Shown here in pieces: positions 6,088-13,305 of a stretch of DNA of 14,264 bases. Source of the DNA: Myxococcales bacterium (GTDB lineage: Bacteria > Myxococcota_A > UBA9042 > PHBI01 > JAAZYN01). The translations under genes were made by a program, and so were the position numbers. The notes under the pieces were generated by a model. The model saw only the letters and a program-made list of their open reading frames with translations. It was not told the origin of the DNA and did no database searches. The number at the start of each line of letters is the position of its first letter. Position 1 is the first letter of the stretch. Location: the NCBI GenBank assembly GCA_014239625.1, contig JAAZYN010000026.1, positions 248 to 14,511 on the forward strand, given 5' to 3'.

Positions 6088-6942
6088 TTGCGGATCGCCC
6101 TCATCGGGGACGTGCACCTGGCCTGGGGCGCAGACGATGTCGCGTGGTTCGACGCCCGGCCGGACTACGGCGCGGTGTTGTTCACCGGCGATCTTCCAGG
6201 TCTGAGGCACCGCCGGGCCTTCGACGTCGCCGCCAGGATGGCCCCGTTGGAGACGCCCGCGTATATGATCGCCGGCAATCACGACGGGCCGTCCCTCTTT
6301 GAGCTGCTCTTGGACCTCTTGAACCTTAGCCATCGATACGCTCCTCTGGCGCGCTCGGTCGCCAAGCGAGTAGGCAGGCTCGACGAGGCGCTCGGCAATG
6401 TGACGCTGGCGGGCTACAGCCATCACACCTTGGAGCGGGGCCTGGGCCTGATCGTCGCTCGGCCGCACACCCAGGGCGGAGGGCTGAACTTCGCACCATA
6501 CATCGCTGAGGCATACGGCCCGAGAAACCTGGCAGAGTCATCCAAGAAGCTGTGTGACGTCGTCGACGCATGTCCGCACGAGCGGCTTGTGTTTCTGGGG
6601 CACAATGGTCCCAGCGGCCTGGGCGATCAGCAGAACGCGATGTGGGGGGCAGACCATAGGCGCCGCGGGGGTGATTGGGGTGACGTCGACTACCGTGCCG
6701 CCATCGATCACGCGCTAGCGACCGGGCGGCGTGTGCTGGCGGTCGTCGCCGGGCACATGCACCAGCGGACCAAACAGAAGAAGATACGGCCGTGGTGCAC
6801 GCGTCGAGACGGCGTCTTGTACATCAACGCCGCTCGCGTCCCGCGGGTGTTTCATCAGGGGCCCGATGGCGCTCGCAAGCGTTATCATATCGCGCTGAGC
6901 ATCGACGGGACGACCGCGACGGCCGAGCAGGTCACCGTATGA
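6088..6942 (+). CDS. Calcineurin-like metallophosphoesterase, TIGR04168-like
   Basis: The protein has 284 residues if TTG at 6088 is the start. This gives LRIALIGDVHLAWG right at the N-terminus, as in the family, with GGTGAG overlapping the TGA stop of the previous gene as ribosome-binding site. An ATG at 5962 would overlap that gene by 116 bases and adds a Cys-rich unconserved tail. All metallophosphoesterase motifs are present: D8-x-H10, GD at 34-35, GNHD at 63-66 (Asn64 and His65), His172 in FLGHNGPSGLGD, and GHMH at 222-225. The HNGPSGLG, GDWGDVDYRAAI and INAARVPRV phrases are the hallmark of the TIGR04168 family, known to me mainly from cyanobacteria and plants; its substrate is not known. 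Two-metal phosphoester hydrolysis is inferred. No signal peptide, so cytoplasmic. Confidence 0.85.
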   Translation: MRIALIGDVHLAWGADDVAWFDARPDYGAVLFTGDLPGLRHRRAFDVAARMAPLETPAYMIAGNHDGPSLFELLLDLLNLSHRYAPLARSVAKRVGRLDEALGNVTLAGYSHHTLERGLGLIVARPHTQGGGLNFAPYIAEAYGPRNLAESSKKLCDVVDACPHERLVFLGHNGPSGLGDQQNAMWGADHRRRGGDWGDVDYRAAIDHALATGRRVLAVVAGHMHQRTKQKKIRPWCTRRDGVLYINAARVPRVFHQGPDGARKRYHIALSIDGTTATAEQVTV

Positions 6943-6957
6943 GCGCGGTGATGAGCG

Positions 6958-6983
6958 GGTCGCGGTGCCACGCGTCCGCGATC
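6958..6983. terminator. Small hairpin between convergent phosphoesterase and sufS
   Basis: TCGCGG (6960-6965) pairs with CCGCGA (6976-6981) across a 10-base loop. Counting a G-T wobble and one more G-C pair, the stem reaches 8 bp. It fills the 39-base gap between the phosphoesterase stop and the sufS stop. No T-run is present on either side, so termination is inferred from position alone. Confidence 0.3.
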
Positions 6984-8199
6984 AGCCGAACATTTTCACG
7001 CATGTACGGAGCCCCTGCAGCAGCCGATCGATGTCCGCGTGGGTGTTGTAGATACCGAGGGACGCGCGGCACGTAGCCGGGACACCAAAACGCTTCATCA
7101 CCGGTTGGGCGCAGTGGTGACCGACCCGCACGGCCACTCCCTCGAGGTCGAGGATCGTACCGATGTCACTCGGATGCGCGGGCTCCATGACAAACGAAAG
7201 CACGGAGCTCTTGCGCGTGGCGGTCCCGACCAACCTGAGCGCGCCGAGGGTCTGGAGTTGCTCGGTACCGTAGCGCAGTAGCTCATCTTCGTGGCTCGCG
7301 ATGGCCTCAAATCCGATCGCCGTCAGCCAGTCGATGGCCGCGCCGAGTCCCACAGCTTGCACGATGGCGGGTGTGCCAGCCTCGAACTTGTTGGGCAGCG
7401 ACGCCCACGTGCTGCCGTCGAAGCTGACGGTCCGAATCATGTCGCCGCCACCTTGATACGGCGACATCGCTTCGAGGTGCTCTCGCTTGCCGTAGAGCAC
7501 CCCGATCCCGGTCGGTCCGTATAGCTTGTGGGCCGAGAACGCGTAGAAATCGCACCCCAGTGCCGCCACATCAACGGCCAGGTGTTGCACCGCCTGAGCG
7601 CCGTCGACACACACGAGCGCGCCCACGTCGTGGGCCATCTGTATCATCTCCGCGACCGGGTTTATGGTGCCCAAAGCGTTGGAGACGTGGACCACAGAGA
7701 CCATCTTGGTCTTCGCGCTCAGCAGCTCGGCGTAAGCGTCCAAGGAGATGGACCCATCATCGAGCAGCGGCACGTACCGGAGTCGCGCGCCGGTGCGCTG
7801 GCAGACGAGCTGCCACGGCACGATGTTGGAGTGGTGCTCCATCTCCGTGACCAGGATCTCGTCGCCCGCGCGGAGATGGTCCAACCCCCAGGCATGAGCC
7901 ACCAGGTTGATGCTCTCGGTGGTGCCGCGAGTAAAGATGATCTCCGCTTCGTCAGCGGCCCCGAGGAAGTCCTTTGTGGTGTGTCTGGCCGCCTCATAGG
8001 CTTCGGTCGCGCGCTGGCTGAGCGTGTGAACACCCCGATGCACGTTCGAGTAGTTCACCGAGTAGCCATCCGTGATGGCCTCCAGCACGGCGGTCGGTTT
8101 GTGGGTCGATGCTGCGCTGTCGAGGTACACTAGCGGTTTGCCGTGGACCTCCTGATTCATCGCCGGGAATTGAGCCCGAATGGCCTCGACGTCAAACAT
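6982..8199 (-). CDS. sufS: Cysteine desulfurase SufS (class V aminotransferase fold, PLP)
   Basis: The 405-residue protein takes sulfur from cysteine, giving alanine and an enzyme persulfide for Fe-S cluster assembly. The PLP lysine is Lys225 in FSAHKLYGPTG. Persulfide Cys363 lies in RVGHHCAQPVMKRF, with the short group II type loop rather than the longer IscS loop. EHHSNIVPW (121-129) and NVHRGVH (52-58) are typical SufS motifs. The ATG overlaps the sufD stop by one base (TGATG), with GGAG about 6 bases upstream, so translation is coupled. It is the last gene of the sufBCDS unit; the next gene downstream converges on it. Group II desulfurases normally need SufE or SufU for full activity; neither is in the window. 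Confidence 0.97.
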   Translation of the reverse strand: MFDVEAIRAQFPAMNQEVHGKPLVYLDSAASTHKPTAVLEAITDGYSVNYSNVHRGVHTLSQRATEAYEAARHTTKDFLGAADEAEIIFTRGTTESINLVAHAWGLDHLRAGDEILVTEMEHHSNIVPWQLVCQRTGARLRYVPLLDDGSISLDAYAELLSAKTKMVSVVHVSNALGTINPVAEMIQMAHDVGALVCVDGAQAVQHLAVDVAALGCDFYAFSAHKLYGPTGIGVLYGKREHLEAMSPYQGGGDMIRTVSFDGSTWASLPNKFEAGTPAIVQAVGLGAAIDWLTAIGFEAIASHEDELLRYGTEQLQTLGALRLVGTATRKSSVLSFVMEPAHPSDIGTILDLEGVAVRVGHHCAQPVMKRFGVPATCRASLGIYNTHADIDRLLQGLRTCVKMFG

Positions 8200-9434
8200 C
8201 AGAGCTCCGTGGGCCAGCTGGCGTGCTCCGTGCCACCCGAGAGCTCCTCTTCGAGCTCTCGGCCCAGCTGCTCGGCCAGCGTGGTTGAGGCCATGCCGTC
8301 GAGCACCTCACTGGCGAAGGCGTACGTCAATAGCCCCCGAGCGTGCTCATAACTCAGCCCCCGCGACTGCAGATAGAACAGCGCGTCGTCGTCGAGCTGG
8401 CCGACCGTCGAGCCGTGGCTGGCGACCACGTCGTCGTTGTCGATCTCCAGCTGCGGCTTGGCGTTCGCGACAGCGGCATCACCCAGCAACAGGTTGTTGT
8501 TGAGCTGGTGGGCTTCGCTCACACGCGCGCCCTCGTGGATGAGCACCCGCCCCTGGAAGGTGCCCGTCGCCCGGTCCTCGATGATACCCCGATACAACTC
8601 ATTGGAGGATGTGTGAGGGGCGAGATGCTCGATCTGGGTATAGTTGTCGTGAACCTGTTTGCCGTCCGCCACGTATAGCCCGCGAAGATCGCACGACGCG
8701 CCTTGATCCGCGAGGCGGACCCGGATCTCCGACCGATCGGCTGCCGCCCCTCGCATCACCACATGCGACGCGTAGTGAGCGTCCCGACCCAGCTCCACCA
8801 GCGTGGTGTGGATATGCATGGTGTTGGCGGCTTCGTCGCACACCGTAGCGGTGCGCACGCGCGCGCCGTCGGTCGCGACCACATGGATCAGCGCGTTGGT
8901 CAGCGCCGGTCCATCTTGCGGGGTGCCCGAAACGAAGCGAAACACCACGTCGAGCTGACTGTTTCGGCCCGCCTCGATGAAGATACGGGGTGACGCCATG
9001 GCCGGGGTAGGCCCAGCTGCGACGTTGAGCAAGACGATCTCGAGCGGGCGCTCGCTCACCGCGTCTTTGGGGGCTCTGATGGCGATCCCGTCGACGAAAT
9101 GCTGGGTGTTGAGCGCCACCATGGCGGCGTCATCCAGCAATTGGGAGGTCCCGTCGAAGTGACGGCGGCTGTCGCCCAGCGGACCGATCGTCAGACCGTC
9201 GCGTTCGGTCGGGCCGGAGGCGGTGCGGCCGTTGATCACGACGATACGGTCGGCGCCGTCGAGCGCCGCGGGGAGCGAGTCGGCGGGGGAGGGGGCAGGC
9301 GAACCCGGGGTGAAGCCGCCTTCGCGTAGGTCGCGCACCTTGAAGTAACGCCACGACTCAGACCGCGCGCTCGGCCACCCGAGCGCCTCGAAGCGACTAG
9401 CGGCTCGCTCGCGGAGCTGGGGCAGAGGGCTCAC
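8199..9434 (-). CDS. sufD: Fe-S cluster assembly protein SufD
   Basis: The 411-residue protein starts at GTG 9434, which overlaps the sufC stop in GTGA and has a perfect AGGAGG just upstream; the longer frame to 9524 only re-reads sufC. SufD pairs with SufB and SufC in the SufBC2D scaffold that builds Fe-S clusters. The C-terminal right-handed beta-helix and closing helices are present, including NNLLLGDAAVANAKPQLEI, then DDVVASHGSTVGQLDDDALFYLQSRG. His340 in ASHGST is the counterpart of E. coli SufD His360, implicated in cluster assembly. The N-terminal part (SESWRYFKVRDL) is the typical SufD opening. The length is normal. It sits third in the operon with overlaps on both sides, implying fixed stoichiometry with its partners. 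Confidence 0.96.
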   Translation of the reverse strand: MSPLPQLRERAASRFEALGWPSARSESWRYFKVRDLREGGFTPGSPAPSPADSLPAALDGADRIVVINGRTASGPTERDGLTIGPLGDSRRHFDGTSQLLDDAAMVALNTQHFVDGIAIRAPKDAVSERPLEIVLLNVAAGPTPAMASPRIFIEAGRNSQLDVVFRFVSGTPQDGPALTNALIHVVATDGARVRTATVCDEAANTMHIHTTLVELGRDAHYASHVVMRGAAADRSEIRVRLADQGASCDLRGLYVADGKQVHDNYTQIEHLAPHTSSNELYRGIIEDRATGTFQGRVLIHEGARVSEAHQLNNNLLLGDAAVANAKPQLEIDNDDVVASHGSTVGQLDDDALFYLQSRGLSYEHARGLLTYAFASEVLDGMASTTLAEQLGRELEEELSGGTEHASWPTEL

Positions 9435-10180
9435 GCGACCTCCTGCTTGACCCAGTCGTAGCCGCGCTCCTCCAGCTTGTGCGCCAGCTCGGGGCCGCCT
9501 GTCTTGACGATCCGACCGTCCCACAGGACATGCACAACGTCCGGTATGATGTGGTCGAGCAGTCGCTGGTAGTGGGTGATGACGATCATCGCCCGTTCCG
9601 GCGTCCGGAGGGCGTTGACTCCCCCGGAGACCGCTTGCAGCGCGTCGATGTCCAGCCCCGAGTCGGTCTCATCGAGGATCGCCAGCTTCGGCTCCAGCAG
9701 CGCCATCTGTAGGATCTCGTTGCGCTTCTTTTCACCGCCCGAGAACCCTCGGTTGACCTCGCGCTTGACCAGCTCTTTATCCATCCCGACCAGCTCGCAC
9801 TTGTCGCGCAGGAGCTTGATGAATTCGTAGGCGTCCAGCTCCGGTTCGCCACGATCGCGGCGCGCCGCGTTGACCGCGGCTTTCATAAATACCCGGTTGG
9901 ACACCCCCGGAATCTCCACCGGATACTGGAACGCCAGGAAGATCCCCGCCCGTGCGCGCTCGTCGGCGCTCAGCTCCAGCAGGTCGACCCCTTCGTAGGT
10001 CATTGAGCCGCCGGTCACTTCGTAGCCATCTCGGCCCGCAAGGACGTAAGACAGGGTGCTCTTGCCCGAGCCGTTGGGGCCCATCACCGCGGCGACGGTG
10101 CCCGGCTCTACCTCCAGGCTGAGCCCCTTGAGGATCTCCTTTCCATCGACCGACACCCGCAGGTCGCGAATCGAAAGCAT
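9431..10180 (-). CDS. sufC: Fe-S cluster assembly ATPase SufC
   Basis: The 249-residue ABC-type ATPase carries Walker A GPNGSGKS (34-41), a Q-loop at Gln85 in AFQYPVEIPG, and signature FSGGEKKRNE (146-155). Walker B is LAILDE (166-171), followed by TDSGLDIDAL, and the H-loop is His203 in ITHYQRLL. The FSGGEKKRNEILQM and DETDSGLDIDAL phrases separate SufC from transport ATPases. It powers conformational change in the SufBC2D scaffold in the cytoplasm. AGGGAG lies about 6 bases before the ATG. It starts 36 bases after the sufB stop and overlaps sufD by 4 bases. No missing catalytic residue is seen. Confidence 0.98.
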   Translation of the reverse strand: MLSIRDLRVSVDGKEILKGLSLEVEPGTVAAVMGPNGSGKSTLSYVLAGRDGYEVTGGSMTYEGVDLLELSADERARAGIFLAFQYPVEIPGVSNRVFMKAAVNAARRDRGEPELDAYEFIKLLRDKCELVGMDKELVKREVNRGFSGGEKKRNEILQMALLEPKLAILDETDSGLDIDALQAVSGGVNALRTPERAMIVITHYQRLLDHIIPDVVHVLWDGRIVKTGGPELAHKLEERGYDWVKQEVA

Positions 10181-10216
10181 CTTGAACTCCCTGGCCTTTG
10201 AATGACGGTCGGAGGC

Positions 10217-11665
10217 CTACCCGACCGCTCCTTCGAGGCTGACCTCGAGGAGCTTCTGGGCTTCTACGGCGAACTCCATGGGAAGCTCTTTGAACACCGC
10301 TTTGCAGAAGCCGTTGACGATGAGATTGACCGCGTCCTCCTCGTTGAGTCCGCGCTGCATGAGGTAGAAGAGCTGGTCTTCGCTGACCTTCGAGGTGGTA
10401 GCCTCGTGCTCGAGCTGAGCCGTCGGGTTCTTTACCTCGATGTACGGCACGGTGTCGGCGATACACGTGTCACCGATCAGCAGCGAATCGCACTGAGTAT
10501 AGTTTCGAGCCCCAGCTGCGCTCTTGAGGATCTTCACGCCGCCACGATAGGTCTGCGACCCGTGCCCGGCGCTGATCCCCTTGGAGATGATCGTCGAGCT
10601 GGTGTTTTTTCCGACGTGGATCATCTTGGTGCCAGTGTCGGCCTGCTGCCGCAGGTTGGACAGCGCCACACTGTAGAACTCCCCCACCGAGCCGTCGCCT
10701 TGCAGGATGCAGCTCGGATATTTCCAGGTGATGGCCGAACCGGTCTCGACCTGGGTCCAGCTGATCTTCGAGTTGCGCCCGGCGCAACGCCCGCGCTTGG
10801 TCACGAAGTTGTAGATGCCTCCGACGCCGTGTTCGTCGCCGGGATACCAGTTCTGGACCGTCGAGTATTTGATCGTCGCGTCGTCGAGGGCGACCAACTC
10901 GACCACCGCGGCGTGCAGCTGATTTTCGTCACGCATCGGCGCGGTGCAGCCCTCGAGGTAGCTGACGTGGCTGCGCTCTTCGGCGACGATCAAGGTGCGC
11001 TCGAATTGTCCCGTGTTGGCCGCATTAATGCGGAAGTAAGTGCTGAGCTCCATGGGGCAGCGGACGCCCTTGGGGATGAACACGAAGGAGCCGTCCGAGA
11101 ACACCGCCGAGTTGAGCGCGGCGAAATAGTTGTCGGTGACCGGCACCACCGACGCCAGATACTTCTGGATCAGCTCGGGGTGCTCTCTCACGGCCTCCGA
11201 GAAGCTGCAGAAGATGACGCCCGCCTCCGCGAGCTTGCTCTTGAACGTCGTGGCCACCGACACGCTGTCGAAGACGGCGTCAACCGCGACCCCAGCCAGC
11301 GCGGCGCGCTCGTGTAGCGGAACGCCGAGCTTCTCGTAGGTCTCGAGCAGCTTCGGGTCGACCTCGTCGAGGGACTGGGGCATGTCTTCGGGGCGTTTGG
11401 GCGCCGCGAAATAGCTTATCGCCTGATAGTCGATGGGCGGGTAGGTGACGTGCGCCCAACGTGGCTCGGCCATCTTCAGCCACTTGGCGTACGCGTCCAT
11501 ACGCCAGTCGAGCATCCACGGCGGCTCGTCTTTCTTCGCCGAGATGAATCGGATGATGTCGGGGTTCAGACCGGGAGGCGCACAGTCGGCTTCGACGTCC
11601 GTGACGAAACCGGCGTCGTACCGCCGCTCAGTGAACTCGTGAATGGTCTCGTTTTGCACGCCCAT
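10217..11665 (-). CDS. sufB: Fe-S cluster assembly scaffold protein SufB
   Basis: The 482-residue protein fits the usual SufB length. Diagnostic stretches include FIPKGVRCPMELSTYFRIN, ERSHVSYLEGCTAP, NWYPGDEHGVGGIYNFVTKRG and SEDQLFYLMQRGLNEEDAV. Cys392 in RNYTQCDSLL corresponds to E. coli SufB Cys405, the residue that accepts sulfur; the Glu of SEDQ is also kept. It receives persulfide sulfur from SufS and assembles clusters with SufC and SufD. The ATG at 11665 is preferred, giving MGVQNETIHEF; a TTG at 11683 in frame lies inside a palindrome that looks like an operator. Its Shine-Dalgarno is weak (GGTGG). First gene of the operon. No SufA or Rrf2-type regulator gene precedes it. Confidence 0.97.
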   Translation of the reverse strand: MGVQNETIHEFTERRYDAGFVTDVEADCAPPGLNPDIIRFISAKKDEPPWMLDWRMDAYAKWLKMAEPRWAHVTYPPIDYQAISYFAAPKRPEDMPQSLDEVDPKLLETYEKLGVPLHERAALAGVAVDAVFDSVSVATTFKSKLAEAGVIFCSFSEAVREHPELIQKYLASVVPVTDNYFAALNSAVFSDGSFVFIPKGVRCPMELSTYFRINAANTGQFERTLIVAEERSHVSYLEGCTAPMRDENQLHAAVVELVALDDATIKYSTVQNWYPGDEHGVGGIYNFVTKRGRCAGRNSKISWTQVETGSAITWKYPSCILQGDGSVGEFYSVALSNLRQQADTGTKMIHVGKNTSSTIISKGISAGHGSQTYRGGVKILKSAAGARNYTQCDSLLIGDTCIADTVPYIEVKNPTAQLEHEATTSKVSEDQLFYLMQRGLNEEDAVNLIVNGFCKAVFKELPMEFAVEAQKLLEVSLEGAVG

Positions 11666-11681
11666 GAGCAGCCACCGTCTC

Positions 11682-11706
11682 AAATAGGACTCAGTGGGTC
11701 CTAATT
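11682..11706. promoter_or_regulatory. 25-bp inverted repeat upstream of sufB, putative operator
   Basis: The 9-base arm AAATAGGAC (11682-11690) and GTCCTAATT (11698-11706) are inverted copies with one mismatch, separated by 7 bases. The GAC-N7-GTC core has the same length and spacing as the IscR type 1 site, which is also a 25-bp palindrome, but the outer bases differ from the E. coli consensus. It covers the predicted -10 of the suf promoter and ends 16 bases before the sufB ATG. The position suits repression by an Fe-S-sensing or iron-responsive factor; the identity of that factor is unknown. Confidence 0.45.
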
Positions 11707-11730
11707 GGCGAACTGATGGCCGGAAGTCAA
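11701..11730 (-). promoter_or_regulatory. Candidate sufBCDS promoter
   Basis: On the minus strand TTGACT (11725-11730) is a 5-of-6 match to the -35 consensus. An 18-base spacer leads to AATTAG (11701-11706), a poor -10 (3 of 6). The -35 overlaps the TGA stop codon of the upstream acyltransferase gene, so the promoter occupies all of the 61-base gap. A weak -10 under a palindrome is what one expects for a regulated promoter, but the assignment is inference. Confidence 0.4.
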
Positions 11731-13211
11731 GGGTTAGAAACGCTTGGGCCTTCGTCTATGTGAGCCAGATATTCCTCTCGCAGGTCTCGCAGCTCGGCGT
11801 GCAAGGCGTCCCGCTCCGCGCGCAACATCTCCAGCCTGTCGCGTCCCAGCAGTCGCCCTTTCAGCGACCTGAGGTTCAGACGGTGCAGGCTGGTCTCACG
11901 CGAATAGCGTAGAAAGAAGATCGCCGAAGGCAGCAGGGTGGCCCCATAGATGACCCCGACGACGGGGCCGAGCAGGGTGCTGACGGCGATCGTCTGAGCG
12001 CTCCATATCGCGCTGAACACCAAGGCGCCGCCCAGGAGTTTGGTAAAAGCCCGCCGATCGTGACGCGGGTTGGTGACTCGCAGCAGGGTGCGCAGGGTCC
12101 AATACGGGGCCAGCGAATGGCATAGTCCGTGAAGCGCGATGGGGAGGCCTCCGAGGATGAAGGTCAGGTGCCCGCGCCAGTCGTCTCCGTAGAGGAACGC
12201 CCAGGTGCTCTCCTTTCGGTGTTGGAAGACGGCGTGCTCGCCACCCAGCCCGAGATCGCTGCGTTCGTCGGCATAGGCCATGATCCGATCGCGCAGCTCG
12301 GCGCACTGCATCGGCTTGGTCTCCTCGAGCCACCTGTAGGCATCGAGGACCCTCCGTGCCAGCGCGACCCTCTCCGCCGGGCTCTGTCCTCCGATGTCGA
12401 GCCCCGCTTGCTGCCGAATGTCGACCATGATGGCGGTCACCTGGGCGATGAGCCGCTCGTCTTCCTGCTCTTCGACGTGGACCGACAGTCGTTTGATGGC
12501 CTCGCTCAGGGCGTCCGTGATAGCGCGGGTCGCCGCGCGGGGATCCGTGCGCGCGAGGTCCTCGAACTGTCGCGTGTCTATCGCCGGCCCGAAGGCGACG
12601 TGGATGTCGCTGCGGAAGGCATGCCGAACAAGGTAGTTCAGCGCCACAGGCACGACCTTCACCCCCAGCTCGAAGTCCGACGCCGACTCTGCGTCCAGCG
12701 CCATCCGCGCCGCCCCGGTCTTGAGCTGCTGAACCTTCAGGCGGGTGTGGGTCTTGCCCTCGGGAAAGATCGAGATGACCCCGTGGTTCGTCAGCACCTC
12801 GCGGACAGCATCGAAGGCCCTGTCATTGCTGGGTTTGCCGCCCTTGTGATCATGCCGTCGGGCGATCGGGATAGCGCCCACGGCGCGCAGGAGCCTTCCG
12901 AACAGCGGCACATCGAACAGCCCGTCGCGGGCGCAAAACGACACCTGGCGCCGCTCGAAGAGGCCGACCAAGAGTGGATCGACGATCGAGTTCGGGTGAT
13001 TGCTGGCCAGGATGGTCGGCGCGTTGCGATCGAGGTGCTCGACCCCGGTCATCTCGATGTTCCTGTAAAAGAGCTTCAGGCTGGCTTTGACCACTCCGCG
13101 AGCCGCTCGATAAAAGCGCGCCGGCTGCGCCCGTGGTCGATGGAGTGCGGCTGCGGCGTCGGCGGAGCGATCCGACTCCGCGCTCGACGAAGAGGAGGCG
13201 GCGTTGACCAT
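11727..13211 (-). CDS. PlsC-type (1-acylglycerol-phosphate acyltransferase family) protein with C-terminal membrane region
   Basis: The protein has 494 residues. The acyltransferase domain spans about 45-245: NHPNSIVDPLL holds His72 and Asp78, an HX5D variant of the usual HX4D pair. RDGLFDVPLFGRLLRAVGAIPIAR follows the family pattern, and IFPEGKTH (148-155) is the phosphate-binding motif. This domain transfers acyl chains to glycerol phosphate or lysophospholipid; the exact substrate cannot be told. Beyond it lie a helical segment (250-345), hydrophobic stretches at about 350-372 and 393-435 (two or three membrane spans), and a charged coiled coil (448-486). Simple PlsC enzymes are about 250 residues, so roughly half of this protein is extra. 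The ATG at 13211 follows an in-frame stop and lacks a clear Shine-Dalgarno. The N-terminal 25 residues are Ser/Ala-rich. Confidence 0.85.
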   Translation of the reverse strand: MVNAASSSSSAESDRSADAAAALHRPRAQPARFYRAARGVVKASLKLFYRNIEMTGVEHLDRNAPTILASNHPNSIVDPLLVGLFERRQVSFCARDGLFDVPLFGRLLRAVGAIPIARRHDHKGGKPSNDRAFDAVREVLTNHGVISIFPEGKTHTRLKVQQLKTGAARMALDAESASDFELGVKVVPVALNYLVRHAFRSDIHVAFGPAIDTRQFEDLARTDPRAATRAITDALSEAIKRLSVHVEEQEDERLIAQVTAIMVDIRQQAGLDIGGQSPAERVALARRVLDAYRWLEETKPMQCAELRDRIMAYADERSDLGLGGEHAVFQHRKESTWAFLYGDDWRGHLTFILGGLPIALHGLCHSLAPYWTLRTLLRVTNPRHDRRAFTKLLGGALVFSAIWSAQTIAVSTLLGPVVGVIYGATLLPSAIFFLRYSRETSLHRLNLRSLKGRLLGRDRLEMLRAERDALHAELRDLREEYLAHIDEGPSVSNP

Positions 13212-13259
13212 GAGGTAAGCCTACCACTTCTCCCGTCCTCGGAGCGGCTCGTCGAGGCT

Positions 13260-13289
13260 ATTTTGTCCGCCACGCCGTCACGGCGTCAG
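13260..13289 (-). promoter_or_regulatory. Weak promoter candidate for the acyltransferase gene
   Basis: In the 94-base gap before the acyltransferase, CTGACG (13284-13289) and CAAAAT (13260-13265) lie 18 bases apart on the minus strand, matching consensus at 4 of 6 bases each. Between them is a short palindrome ACGCCG-TCA-CGGCGT (13272-13286 on the plus strand), which could be an operator or the end of the upstream transcript. Low confidence. Confidence 0.2.
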
Positions 13290-13305
13290 CGCTCCGTCGT
13301 CGGGA

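Noticed and set aside
10202..11317. 371-codon plus-strand frame opposite sufB, and similar long frames opposite sufS (7528-8133) and the acyltransferase (12129-13322)
   Set aside because: All lie antisense to well-recognised genes in the codon-phase register that stays open in GC-rich DNA; none shows a ribosome-binding site or known domain.
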